Source: Patulibacter sp040675535
GTDB lineage: Bacteria; Actinomycetota; Thermoleophilia; Solirubrobacterales; Solirubrobacteraceae
Assembly: GCF_040675535.1 (NCBI RefSeq)
Contig: NZ_JBFAPC010000005.1
Location: 16,717 to 80,716, forward strand
Length of the DNA: 64,000 nucleotides
Direction: 5' to 3'
The translations under genes and the position numbers were made by a program. This document shows, in pieces, positions 41,501 through 49,489 of this stretch. The first letter of the stretch is position 1. Every line of letters begins with the position of its first letter. The notes under the pieces were generated by a model that did not search any database, was not told where the DNA came from, and worked only from the letters and a program-made list of their open reading frames with translations.

Positions 41501-43840
41501 GTGACCGACACGGCACACCCCTCGTCCGAGCCCGCCACGGCCCCGGCAGCACCGATCTGGGACGGCAAGCTCCACTCGTACATCCCGGCCTCGGACTGGC
41601 AGACCCGGGTGTCGCCGGACCTGCCGCTCCACGACGACTTCGAGGCGGAGGTGGACCCCGTCACCTACGAGGTGATCCGCAACCGCCTCTGGACGATCAA
41701 CATCGCCCACGGCGAGACGATGACCCGGATCTCGGGCTCCCCGAGCTTCCAGGGCCTCGATTTCAACATGTCGATCGCCGCCGAGGACGGCGAGACGATC
41801 ATGAACGCCCCGTACATCCAGTTCCTCAACGGTGGCGCGACCTTCGGGATCCGCTACATCTTGGAGCACTACAGCGGGAACCCCGGGATCCACGAGGGGG
41901 ACATGTTCTTCGGGAACGACCCGTGGATCAGCGCCACCCACCAGATGGACATGCAGGTGAACACCCCGGTGTTCATCGACGGCCGCCTGTTCGCCTGGAT
42001 CTCCAGCGCCGCGCACCAGTACGACCTCGGCGGCATCAGCCCGGGCGGCTGGCCCCAGGGCGCGCCGGACGTCTACTCGGACCCGATCATCCTCCCGCAC
42101 TTCAAGTTCGTGGAGCGCGGCATGATCCGCGAGGACCTCGAGCAGGTGCTGCTGCGCCAGTCGCGCATGCCGGACTTCGTGTCGCTGGACTTCCGCGCCG
42201 GCCTGATCGGCTCGCAGCAGGCGCGCGACGCGCTGATCGACCTCTGCGACCGCTTCGGCGCCGCGACGGTCAAGGGCGTGATGAAGGGGATCCTCGACCG
42301 CTCGCAGGAGTCGTTCAAGGCGAAGCTCCGCCGGATCCCGGACGGCCGCTGGTCGCAGGTGAAGTACAGCGCCGAGGCGCTCCCGGGCGACAAGAGCGTC
42401 ATGCGCGTCCAGGTGAACTTCACCAAGGAGGGCGACCGCCTCACGGTCGACAACCACGGCACGGACGTCCAGGCGCCTGCGGGCCCTGCCGGCATCACGT
42501 TCTCGCCCTTCATGGGCGCGGTGACGACCGTGGTGGCCCTCAACCTCCTCTACGAGCACCTCTTCGCGATCGGCGGCGCGTTCCGTCAGATCGACTTCGA
42601 CGTGACGCCGGGACTGCTCAACACGGTCGACTACCCCGCGGCCGTCGCCGGCGGCATCGGCAACGTCCAACTCAACGTCTACGCGATGCAGGTGCTCGTG
42701 TCGCGGATGCTGAGCTGTGACCCCGAGCTCGCGTCCGACATCGTCGGTCCCGACCCCGACTACCCGCTGTTCGTCGTCCAAGGCGTCAACGACCGGGGCG
42801 AGGGCTTCGGCCAGGCGCTCCTCGACGGCTTCGCCAACGGCCGTGGCGCGCTCAACCACCGCGACGGCATCGACAGCGGCGGCCCGATGTGGAGCCCGCT
42901 CACCCGCCTCCTGAACGTCGAGGACGTCGAACAGTGGTACCCGCTCGTGTACCTCTACCGCCGGGAGACCGCCGACACCGCCGGTGCCGGACGGTGGCGC
43001 GGCGGCAACGGCGCCACCTGGGCCGTCACGCCGTACCGCGCTCGGACGATGGCCTACGAGGCGAACGCGTTCGGCGCCGCCGTCTCGGTGGTCAACGCCG
43101 AGGGCCTCTTCGGCGGCAACCCGTCAACCGCCGGCTCGCACCACCACGCTGCCGGCACCGACGTCGCCGAGCGGTTCGCTGCGGGCCACATCCCGCAGGA
43201 CCTCGCCGCCCTCGAGCACGAGAGCCTCACCCGGCTCCCCGGCAAGTTGAACGCGACGACCTTCGCCCCCGGCGACGTCCTCGAGGCGCAGGTCATGGGC
43301 GGCGGCGGCTACGGGGACCCCCTGCTTCGCGAGCCCGCTCGCGTGCTCGAGGACCTCGCGAACGGCTACGTCTCCCGCGAGGCCGCGGAGGCGCACTACG
43401 CGATCGTGTTCTCGTCCGCCGGTGACATCGACGCCGAGGCCACGGCCGCGGCACGCGACGCGATCCGGGCCGAGCGAGCGACGTGGACCCTGGTGTCGGA
43501 CGTCCACGGGGCCGCCGCCCCCGTCGAGGCGCTCGCCGCGACCGGCGGTCCGGACGCGCCGGTGCACGAGTCGGTCGTGGCACGGGACGCGGGCGGCGAG
43601 CGGGTCCTGGCGTGCCGCCACTGCGGTGAGATCCTCTGCGGATACAGGTCGGACTACAAGCGCAGCTGCCTGATGCTCGAGGCTCCGCTGACGGAGATCG
43701 CCGGCGCCGTAGACCCCGGGCCGCTGGTCGACCAGACGGTGCTGTTCCGCCAGATCTGCTGCCCGGGATGCCAGACCATGCTCGGCACCGAGGTGTTCCG
43801 CGAGGGCGACCCGATGATGCCGGACATGCTCCTCTCCTGA
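41501..43840 (+). CDS. hyuB: Hydantoinase B / ketone-carboxylase alpha-like subunit with fused gamma-like zinc tail
   Basis: 779 residues. The HyuB core (about 45-640) begins EVDPVTYEVIRNRLWTIN and has MFFGNDPWISATHQMDM, SSAAHQYDLGG and a conserved glycine-rich end VMGGGGYGDPLLREP. After a helical stretch the last about 80 residues add two metal-type knuckles, CRHCGEILC and CCPGCQTMLGTEV, as in the separate gamma subunit (AcxC) of acetone carboxylases. This fusion suggests ATP-dependent carboxylation of a ketone. GTG 41501 has AAGGA 7 nt upstream; ATG 41471, on the hyuA stop, is an alternative. The SDR start abuts its stop. Confidence 0.83.
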   Translation: MTDTAHPSSEPATAPAAPIWDGKLHSYIPASDWQTRVSPDLPLHDDFEAEVDPVTYEVIRNRLWTINIAHGETMTRISGSPSFQGLDFNMSIAAEDGETIMNAPYIQFLNGGATFGIRYILEHYSGNPGIHEGDMFFGNDPWISATHQMDMQVNTPVFIDGRLFAWISSAAHQYDLGGISPGGWPQGAPDVYSDPIILPHFKFVERGMIREDLEQVLLRQSRMPDFVSLDFRAGLIGSQQARDALIDLCDRFGAATVKGVMKGILDRSQESFKAKLRRIPDGRWSQVKYSAEALPGDKSVMRVQVNFTKEGDRLTVDNHGTDVQAPAGPAGITFSPFMGAVTTVVALNLLYEHLFAIGGAFRQIDFDVTPGLLNTVDYPAAVAGGIGNVQLNVYAMQVLVSRMLSCDPELASDIVGPDPDYPLFVVQGVNDRGEGFGQALLDGFANGRGALNHRDGIDSGGPMWSPLTRLLNVEDVEQWYPLVYLYRRETADTAGAGRWRGGNGATWAVTPYRARTMAYEANAFGAAVSVVNAEGLFGGNPSTAGSHHHAAGTDVAERFAAGHIPQDLAALEHESLTRLPGKLNATTFAPGDVLEAQVMGGGGYGDPLLREPARVLEDLANGYVSREAAEAHYAIVFSSAGDIDAEATAAARDAIRAERATWTLVSDVHGAAAPVEALAATGGPDAPVHESVVARDAGGERVLACRHCGEILCGYRSDYKRSCLMLEAPLTEIAGAVDPGPLVDQTVLFRQICCPGCQTMLGTEVFREGDPMMPDMLLS

Positions 43841-44616
43841 TGACCGACCAGGGACTGCCCGGCATCGCCGGGCACCGGGCGATCGTCACCGGTGCGGCGG
43901 GCGGGATCGGTGCCGCAGCAGCACGCCGTCTCGTCCGCGAGCGGGCGAGCGTCGCGCTCATCGACGTCGACGCCGCACGGCTGACTGCGACCACGAAGGC
44001 GCTCGGCCCCGCTGCGATCGGCATCGTGGCGGACCTCTCGGTCGCCGAGGAGGTCGAGCGGGTCGTGCGCGAGGCCGAGGAGCGCCTCGGGCCGGTCGAC
44101 CTCCTCTACAACAACGCTGGGATCCTCGGGACCGCGAAGGCGATCTGGGAGACCGCGCCGGAGGACTTCGACCGGGTCGTCGGCCTGAACGCCAGAGCGA
44201 CGTTCCTGTTCATGCGGGCGTTCCTCGCGCGGTGCGTGGCGGACGGGCGCACGGGCTCCATCGTCAATTGCTCGTCGACGGCCGGGTCGCGCGGGCTCAG
44301 CGGGTTCGCCCCCTACTGCGCCTCGAAGCAGGCGATCCTCGGCATGACGCGCACCGCGGCCGTCGAGGCGGGGCCGCACGGGATCCGGGTCAACGCGATC
44401 TGCCCCGGCCGGGTCGACACGCCGATGGTGAGCTCCTTCGTCGCCGCGGCGGCCGACCGGCCGAGCGGCGACGCATCACCGGTCGCCGGCCGGCCGATCT
44501 CCCGGCCGGCCACCGCGGACGAAGTCGCGAACCTCGTGGTCTGGCTGCTCAGCGCCGAGGCGTCGTACGCCACCGGCGGCGTCTACGCGATCGACGGCGG
44601 CCAGACCGCCGCCTGA
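43840..44616 (+). CDS. Classical SDR dehydrogenase
   Basis: 258 residues: cofactor motif VTGAAGGIGAAAARRL, NNAGILG, catalytic Ser in NCSSTAGSRG, YCASKQA (Tyr, Lys) and RVNAICPGRVDTPM. An acid (IDVD) after strand two predicts NAD rather than NADP. It lacks the mycofactocin insert of the other island SDR. The ATG sits on the hyuB stop (TGATG), so it is the third gene of the carboxylase operon and may oxidise or reduce the ketone substrate or the beta-hydroxy product. Confidence 0.87.
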   Translation: MTDQGLPGIAGHRAIVTGAAGGIGAAAARRLVRERASVALIDVDAARLTATTKALGPAAIGIVADLSVAEEVERVVREAEERLGPVDLLYNNAGILGTAKAIWETAPEDFDRVVGLNARATFLFMRAFLARCVADGRTGSIVNCSSTAGSRGLSGFAPYCASKQAILGMTRTAAVEAGPHGIRVNAICPGRVDTPMVSSFVAAAADRPSGDASPVAGRPISRPATADEVANLVVWLLSAEASYATGGVYAIDGGQTAA

Positions 44617-44643
44617 CCGGACGCGCGGCCACCGGCCGCCGCG

Positions 44644-44658
44644 TTCCGCAGACCGGGA
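44644..44658. promoter_or_regulatory. Island operator, site 7 (amidohydrolase operon)
   Basis: TTCCGC-AGA-CCGGGA, perfect left arm and 4 of 6 in the right arm. It ends 98 bp before the first amidohydrolase start, the same distance as sites 2, 4 and 6. Confidence 0.45.
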
Positions 44659-44756
44659 TCGCCGCCTTGGCGTTCGACGCAGGCGGTGGGAAGCTCGGAC
44701 GGCGTCGCCACGCAGCGAGCAAGCGCTCGCATCGGCACCACGAGAGGACAGAACTG

Positions 44757-45893
44757 ATGGAGACAGCACGTACCTCGGCCCCCGGGATCACGGTGGCCTC
44801 GCCGCCGAAGTCCTTGGTCATCGACACCGACGTCCACAACTTCCCGATGATGGACGAGGTCGTCGCGTACATGCCGACGCGCTGGCGCCAGTACTACGAG
44901 CGCTACGGCCTGCGGACCGGCGCCGGCGAGCAGGGCATCGTCCGCGCCCGCTGGATGGGCAGCCGGACCGACGCGTGGTCCCCGGAGGGCAAGCCCCCCG
45001 GCGCGGACCCGGCGTTCATGCAGCTGCAGCACCTCGACGCCTACGACGTCGACATCGCAATCCTGAACAACAGCATGGGGCACTCCGGCGCCTACGTCGG
45101 CGGCGGCGCGCCCCTCGAGTACACGGCGGCCCTGATGCGCGCCGCCAACGAGTGGACCGCCGAGCGGTGGCTCGACCTGGACAGCCGCTTCTGCAACACG
45201 ACGCTGATCCCGTACGAGGACCCGAAGCTCGCGATCGCCGAGATCGAGCGGTGGATCGGTGACGACCGCTTCGTCCAGGTGAGCGTGCCCCTCCGGATCC
45301 AGCGGCCGTTCGGTCACCGGAAGTACTGGGACCTGATCGAGGCCTGCGCGCACTACGACCTCCCGATCGCCTTCCACCCGGGGCAGGGGAACCTCGGACC
45401 GCTCACGGCCGCGGGCTGGCCCTCGTACTACTACGAGGACCACGTGAATTTCCCGCACGCACTGGCGGGGCACATGGCGAGCCTCGTGACCGAGGGCGCC
45501 CTCGACCGGTTCCCGAACACGAAGATCGTCTTCCAGGAGGGCGGCTGGTCGTGGGTCGCGCCGTTCGCATGGCGGTTCGACCGGGCGTTCGGGCAGCTCC
45601 AGGACGAGGTGCCTCACCTCACCCGCAGGCCGTCCGAATACCTCGGCGACCACTTCTGGTACACGACCCAGCCGTGGGAGGAGATGGAGAAGAAGCACCA
45701 GTTCGAGCAGGCGTTCAAGGCGTTCGGCCACCCGGAGAAGCTGCTCTTCGCCAGCGACTACCCGCACTGGGATTTCGACGCGCCCGACACCACCGCCCAG
45801 ATGATCGACGATCCGCAGCTCCGCGAGATGATCATGAGCGGGAACGCGCTCGATCTCTACTCCCGCCTCCCCAAGCCGGAGGCCGGCGCATGA
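44757..45893 (+). CDS. Amidohydrolase 2-family metal-dependent hydrolase/decarboxylase (first of pair)
   Basis: 378 residues of the ACMSD-like TIM-barrel family. Metal-ligand regions are VIDTDVHNFPMM at the N-terminus (His instead of the classical HxH), IAFHPGQGN in the middle and the C-terminal Asp in FASDYPHWD. The family contains decarboxylases and C-C or lactone hydrolases for aromatic and cyclic acids. GAGAGGA precedes ATG 44757. It overlaps the second amidohydrolase (ATGA), and pairs like this may form a heteromer in which only one subunit is fully active. Confidence 0.82.
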   Translation: METARTSAPGITVASPPKSLVIDTDVHNFPMMDEVVAYMPTRWRQYYERYGLRTGAGEQGIVRARWMGSRTDAWSPEGKPPGADPAFMQLQHLDAYDVDIAILNNSMGHSGAYVGGGAPLEYTAALMRAANEWTAERWLDLDSRFCNTTLIPYEDPKLAIAEIERWIGDDRFVQVSVPLRIQRPFGHRKYWDLIEACAHYDLPIAFHPGQGNLGPLTAAGWPSYYYEDHVNFPHALAGHMASLVTEGALDRFPNTKIVFQEGGWSWVAPFAWRFDRAFGQLQDEVPHLTRRPSEYLGDHFWYTTQPWEEMEKKHQFEQAFKAFGHPEKLLFASDYPHWDFDAPDTTAQMIDDPQLREMIMSGNALDLYSRLPKPEAGA

Positions 45894-46984
45894 GCACTGT
45901 CATCCCCTCGCTCGACCGAGAGACCGTCCTCGGCGGATGGTCGGGGGCCGTCATCGACGCGGACCTCCACGCCCACCTCGGCAGCGTCGAGAGCCTGAAG
46001 GACCACCTCGAGCCGGTGTGGCGCGAGTTCGTCAACGAGACGGGCTTCCAGGCGCCGCCCTGGATGGACTCCGTCTACCCGCCGGGGGCCGGGACCACGA
46101 TCGATCCGGGGCTCGCCGTCGCCGGCGGCCCGGTCGGTTCGACGGCTGCGGCAGTGGTCGCGGGCGCGGTCGAGCCGATCGGAGCGGAGGCCTCGATCCT
46201 CAACTGCTACTGGGGGCTCGAGCGCGTCCGTCACCCGGACTTCGCGGCCGGGCTCGCCCGCGGGATCAACGACTGGCTGATCGCCGAGTGGCTGGACAAG
46301 GACCCGCGGCTTCGCGCGTCCCTCGTCGTCCCAGCGTTCGTCCCGGACGAGGCGGCGGCGGAGATCGACCGCGTCGGCGGACACCCCGGATTCGTCCAGG
46401 TGCTGCTCCCCGTCCGGTCGTCCCGGCTTTACGGTCAGCGACCGCTGCGCAGCATGTTCGAGGCGATGGTGCGCAACGACCTGGTGGCCGGCGTGCACTA
46501 CGGCGGCACCGCCGACGCTCCGGGTCCCAACGGCATGGAGACCTGGTTCCTCGAGGACTACGTCTCGAGCCACCTCGGAGCGTTCCAGGCGCAGCTCTGC
46601 AGCATGGTCAGCGAAGGGCTCTTCCAAGCCCTCCCGGATCTGCGCGTCTCGTTCCTCGAGAGCGGCTTCACCTGGGTCGGCCCGACGCTGTGGCGGATGG
46701 ACCGCGAGTGGCCCGGCCTGCGTCGGGACGTCCCGTGGCTCGTCGAGGCACCGAGCGCCCTCGTCCGGCGACACGTGAAGTTCTCCGGCCAGCCCATCGA
46801 CGCCGGCAACGACGACCAGCTGCGGGCCGCACTCGACTGGCTCGGCTCCGACGATCTGCTCATGTTCGCCTCCGACTTCCCGCATGGACGATCGGAAGAG
46901 GCGACCGCCCTCCTCCGCGTCCTCTCGCCCGAAGCCGCGGAGAAGTTCATGGCGGGCAACGCACGGGCGCACTACCGGCTCTGA
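45890..46984 (+). CDS. Amidohydrolase 2-family protein (second of pair)
   Basis: 364 residues, a paralogue of the preceding gene. It starts AVIDADLHAHLGSVESL with a full HxH, has VHYGGTADAPG where its partner has FHPGQGN, and ends with FASDFPHGRSEEA. The partner has a single His in the first motif while this one has HxH, so the two may differ in metal load. Translational coupling and parallel architecture suggest a heteromeric enzyme. It is the last gene of the island, followed by a stem-loop and tRNA-Arg. Confidence 0.82.
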   Translation: MSTVIPSLDRETVLGGWSGAVIDADLHAHLGSVESLKDHLEPVWREFVNETGFQAPPWMDSVYPPGAGTTIDPGLAVAGGPVGSTAAAVVAGAVEPIGAEASILNCYWGLERVRHPDFAAGLARGINDWLIAEWLDKDPRLRASLVVPAFVPDEAAAEIDRVGGHPGFVQVLLPVRSSRLYGQRPLRSMFEAMVRNDLVAGVHYGGTADAPGPNGMETWFLEDYVSSHLGAFQAQLCSMVSEGLFQALPDLRVSFLESGFTWVGPTLWRMDREWPGLRRDVPWLVEAPSALVRRHVKFSGQPIDAGNDDQLRAALDWLGSDDLLMFASDFPHGRSEEATALLRVLSPEAAEKFMAGNARAHYRL

Positions 46985-46989
46985 ACAAC

Positions 46990-47023
46990 CGCCCAACCCC
47001 TGCGGCCGGGGCGGGGGTGGGCG
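46990..47023 (+). terminator. Stem-loop ending the island
   Basis: CGCCCAACCCC and GGGGTGGGCG pair with one bulged A around a GC-rich loop, 6 bp after the last amidohydrolase stop. Confidence 0.5.
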
Positions 47024-47097
47024 GGGTGACGCGCAGAAACCACGTGCGCACGGCCAATGCGCGTAGCGCAGAAATCGCAGATGTGCAGGTACTTCTA

Positions 47098-47169
47098 TGC
47101 CCCCGGCAAGAATCGAACTTGCGCACATGGTTTAGGAAACCAATGCTCTATCCACTGAGCTACGGGGGC
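47098..47169 (-). tRNA. tRNA-Arg (CCT anticodon)
   Basis: The minus strand folds into a cloverleaf: acceptor GCCCCCG / CGGGGGC with discriminator A, D arm GCTC-AGTGGATA-GAGC, anticodon loop TTCCTAA (anticodon CCT) on a stem GGT/ACC extended by T-A, and T arm GCAAG-TTCGATT-CTTGC. The outermost anticodon-stem pair is a T-T mismatch. CCA is not encoded. It lies at the boundary of the catabolic island, a common integration point, but no attachment-site duplicate was found. Confidence 0.93.
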
Positions 47170-47220
47170 GGGGACCGCAGATCCTAATGCGTCCCGGCGG
47201 CACGGGACGCGCCGCTGTGA

Positions 47221-47249
47221 CGCGCTTCGCGGACCCGCCGCGAAGCGCG
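47221..47249 (-). terminator. Terminator of the pyrE operon
   Basis: Perfect 12-bp stem CGCGCTTCGCGG / CCGCGAAGCGCG with a 5-nt loop, just after the small membrane protein gene and before tRNA-Arg. Confidence 0.75.
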
Positions 47250-47257
47250 GGGGAGGC

Positions 47258-47530
47258 TCAGTCCCCCGCCCCGCTGCGCGCCGCGAACCACGCGGCGTAC
47301 GCCACGATCGCGATCACCAGGGCGAGCGGGATGAAGGTGCCCGCCGAGAGGGACTCGTTGTCGTCGGCGGAGAGGAGGGTGACGACGAGGCCGATGACGC
47401 CGACGATCGATCCGGCGCCCATCAGGCGGAGGGAGCCCTTCGGGGGGAGGCGCTCGAAGAGGGCCAGGCCCGCGCCGGCGCCCGCGGCGACGAGGCCGAT
47501 GAAGAGGACGACGACGCCGACGACGACCAT
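47258..47530 (-). CDS. Small three-helix membrane protein
   Basis: 90 residues with three hydrophobic segments: VVVGVVVLFIGLVAAGAGAG, LMGAGSIVGVIGLVVTLL and FIPLALVIAIVAYAAWFAA. I recognise no family. It starts 3 bp after pyrE ends and shares its terminator, so it is co-transcribed, but a link to pyrimidine synthesis is not implied. Confidence 0.7.
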   Translation of the reverse strand: MVVVGVVVLFIGLVAAGAGAGLALFERLPPKGSLRLMGAGSIVGVIGLVVTLLSADDNESLSAGTFIPLALVIAIVAYAAWFAARSGAGD

Positions 47531-47533
47531 GGC

Positions 47534-48094
47534 TCAGGCCTCCGGGCGGTCGGGGTGGACGTCGTCGATCGTGGTGAGGGCGACGTAGGGGGCGCCGCAC
47601 GCCGCCTCGATGCGCTCGCCGCCGCCGGCCAGGCGATCGAGGACGGTGACGACGCCGACGATGGTCCGGCCCTCGGCCTGGAGGGCCTCGATGGCCTGAA
47701 CGGTCGACCCGCCGGTGGTGACGACGTCCTCGACGACCAGGCAGCGATCCTCGTCGGTGAGGAACGGGCCCTCGACGCGGCGCTGCAGGCCGTGGGCCTT
47801 GGTCTCCTTGCGGATGAAGAAGGCGTTGGCGTCCGCACCGCCGGCCAGGGCGGCGCAGGCGACGGGGTCGGCCCCCATCGTCAGGCCGCCGACGGCGGTC
47901 GCGCCGAGGCGCTCGACCTCGACGGCCAAGAGCTCGCCCAGGGCCTTGAAGCCGGCGGGGCGCAGGATCGCCCGCTTCGCGTCGACGTAGTACGACGCGG
48001 TCTTGCCGGAGGTCAGCGTCACCTCGCCGAGCACCAGCGCGTGCTCGCGGAGCTCGGCGACGAGGCGGTCCTTGGCGGTGTCGGGCGCAGGCAT
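47534..48094 (-). CDS. pyrE: Orotate phosphoribosyltransferase
   Basis: 186 residues. Converts orotate and PRPP to OMP. SGKTASYYVDAKRAIL and GGLTMGADPVACAAL are OPRTase-specific, the flexible loop is FIRKETKAHGLQRRVEG, and the PRPP motif is CLVVEDVVTTGGST. Complete and of normal length. It is followed by a small membrane protein gene. Confidence 0.93.
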   Translation of the reverse strand: MPAPDTAKDRLVAELREHALVLGEVTLTSGKTASYYVDAKRAILRPAGFKALGELLAVEVERLGATAVGGLTMGADPVACAALAGGADANAFFIRKETKAHGLQRRVEGPFLTDEDRCLVVEDVVTTGGSTVQAIEALQAEGRTIVGVVTVLDRLAGGGERIEAACGAPYVALTTIDDVHPDRPEA

Positions 48095-48139
48095 CAGGGG
48101 GCCGATGCTATGGGCCCGACCCCGAGGAGGGCGCGAGCC

Positions 48140-49150
48140 CTAGTACGTGTCGACCGGCATCCCGATCGTCATGAACGCGTAGATCGAGGCGGCGTCGGAC
48201 ATCGGGACGCGGAAGCAGCCGTGGCTGGCGCTGTAGCCGGCCGGGACCTCGGGGTAGCCGTGCACCGCGTAGCCGCGGATGAAGTACGAGGACTTGTACA
48301 TGCCCTTCGCGTTCGTGCCCGGGTCCTTCATGTAGACGTGGAAGCTGCCGCGGATGGTCGGCGTCGACGGCTTGCCCGGGGACGTGTGGTAGATCCGGAT
48401 GGCCTTGCCCTTGTCGACGAGGACCAGGACGCGGCGCTCGATGTCGCCCTCGACGTGGCGGCCGTGGCTCGGGAACTTGACCTTGAACCGGCCCTTGCCG
48501 GCGCGCAGGGCCCGGAAGACGGCGGAGTTCGCCTCGCTGGTCGCCGACATCCGGGCGACCTTGCGGAAGGCGAGGACGGCGCGCTGGGTGCGGGCGTCGT
48601 AGACGCCCTTCTTGCCGATGACGTACGCCTTGTCGGCGAGCATCTCCTGCAGCATCCGCACGGCCAGGCCGCGCTCGCCGGCGCTGACGTTCGGCGTGGC
48701 CTGCAGGACGACCTTCGTCTTCGCGACGGTGGTCGCGATCGGCTGGTTCTTCGGGATCGCGGCGCGGACGACGACCCGCGAGCTCTTGCTGACCTTGCCC
48801 GGGACGTTGAGGCGGACGTAGCCCTTCTCGCCGTCCTTCTGCTGCTTCAGCGTGACCGTCTTGGACGACCGCTTGCCCTTGGCGGTGAAGGTCACGCGGA
48901 CCTTCGTGCCGGCGACGAACTGGTCGGTGACGGCCAGGGCGCGCCACTTCTCGCCCTTGAGGACCTCGCCGCCGCGGGCCTTCTCGGTGACGAGCGTCAG
49001 CTTCGTCACGACGGGCGCCGGCGGTGCCGGGGCTGGGGCCGGCGGTACCGCGGGTGACTGGGCGTGGGCGGCGGTCGGGACGAGCAGGACGGCGGCCGGC
49101 AGCACCGCTGCCAGGGCTGTTCTGCGACCGGGAAGGCGACGCTGCGTCAT
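48140..49150 (-). CDS. L,D-transpeptidase (YkuD) with peptidoglycan-binding domain
   Basis: 336 residues. Signal peptide to about residue 30 (ending AHA-Q), a Pro/Ala linker, a beta domain (about 55-160), a PG_binding_1 repeat (LAVRMLQEMLADKAYVIGKK, RTQRAVLAFRKVA) and the YkuD domain with HGYPEVP and the catalytic SASHGCFRVP (Cys312). It forms 3-3 cross-links or attaches proteins in peptidoglycan outside the membrane. ATG 49150 gives a normal signal. Near it lie other envelope genes (CPBP protease, mannosyltransferase, class A PBP). Confidence 0.9.
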   Translation of the reverse strand: MTQRRLPGRRTALAAVLPAAVLLVPTAAHAQSPAVPPAPAPAPPAPVVTKLTLVTEKARGGEVLKGEKWRALAVTDQFVAGTKVRVTFTAKGKRSSKTVTLKQQKDGEKGYVRLNVPGKVSKSSRVVVRAAIPKNQPIATTVAKTKVVLQATPNVSAGERGLAVRMLQEMLADKAYVIGKKGVYDARTQRAVLAFRKVARMSATSEANSAVFRALRAGKGRFKVKFPSHGRHVEGDIERRVLVLVDKGKAIRIYHTSPGKPSTPTIRGSFHVYMKDPGTNAKGMYKSSYFIRGYAVHGYPEVPAGYSASHGCFRVPMSDAASIYAFMTIGMPVDTY

Positions 49151-49455
49151 TCGGGAATGGTACCCCGGTCCGGAGGCTCCCACCCCGACCCTCATACGGG
49201 ACTTCCCCGTTTCTTCGGGCCGGACCGCCCGGGAACGACGACTGCGAACGCGCCAACCGCATCGGGCGAGGGCATCGGGCGGCCGGGCGGTGCCGCGACG
49301 GTCTCCCGTCGGCGGTGTGCCGTCCGCATCCGGGTCCGGCCCCTGACCGCCCGGGGCCCCCGGACCGGCCGGCCGCCCCGTCGGGCGGCGGCGGGACGCC
49401 CAGACCCAGCCCCGGCCCCTGACCGCCCGGGGCCCCGGACCGGCCGGCCGACCCG
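49151..49455. other. 305-bp gap between the transpeptidase and CPBP genes
   Basis: The left half (to about 49330) should hold the transpeptidase promoter, but I see no firm boxes. The right half is the first copy and most of the second copy of a 76-bp tandem repeat. Confidence 0.5.
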
Positions 49456-49489
49456 TCAGGCGGGGGGCGGGACGCCCAGACCCAGCCCC
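49338..49489. repeat. 76-bp tandem repeat across the CPBP stop codon
   Basis: Two copies begin GGCCCCTGACCGCCC at 49338 and 49414 and share GGACGCCCAGACCCAGCCCC near their ends; they differ by a C-run length and a few bases. The second copy contains the last codons and stop (49456) of the CPBP gene; the first is its duplicate outside the gene. The period is twice that of the 38-bp repeat at 12097. Confidence 0.8.

Noticed and set aside
39276..43840. hyuAB as part of the hydantoin route with hydA at 6.5 kb
   Set aside because: They are 32 kb apart, share no operator, and the gamma-like tail points to ketone carboxylation instead.
47098..47169. tRNA-Arg as an integration site of the island
   Set aside because: No integrase gene and no direct repeat of the tRNA 3' end at the other island border were found. 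Codon use in the island looks like that of its neighbours.
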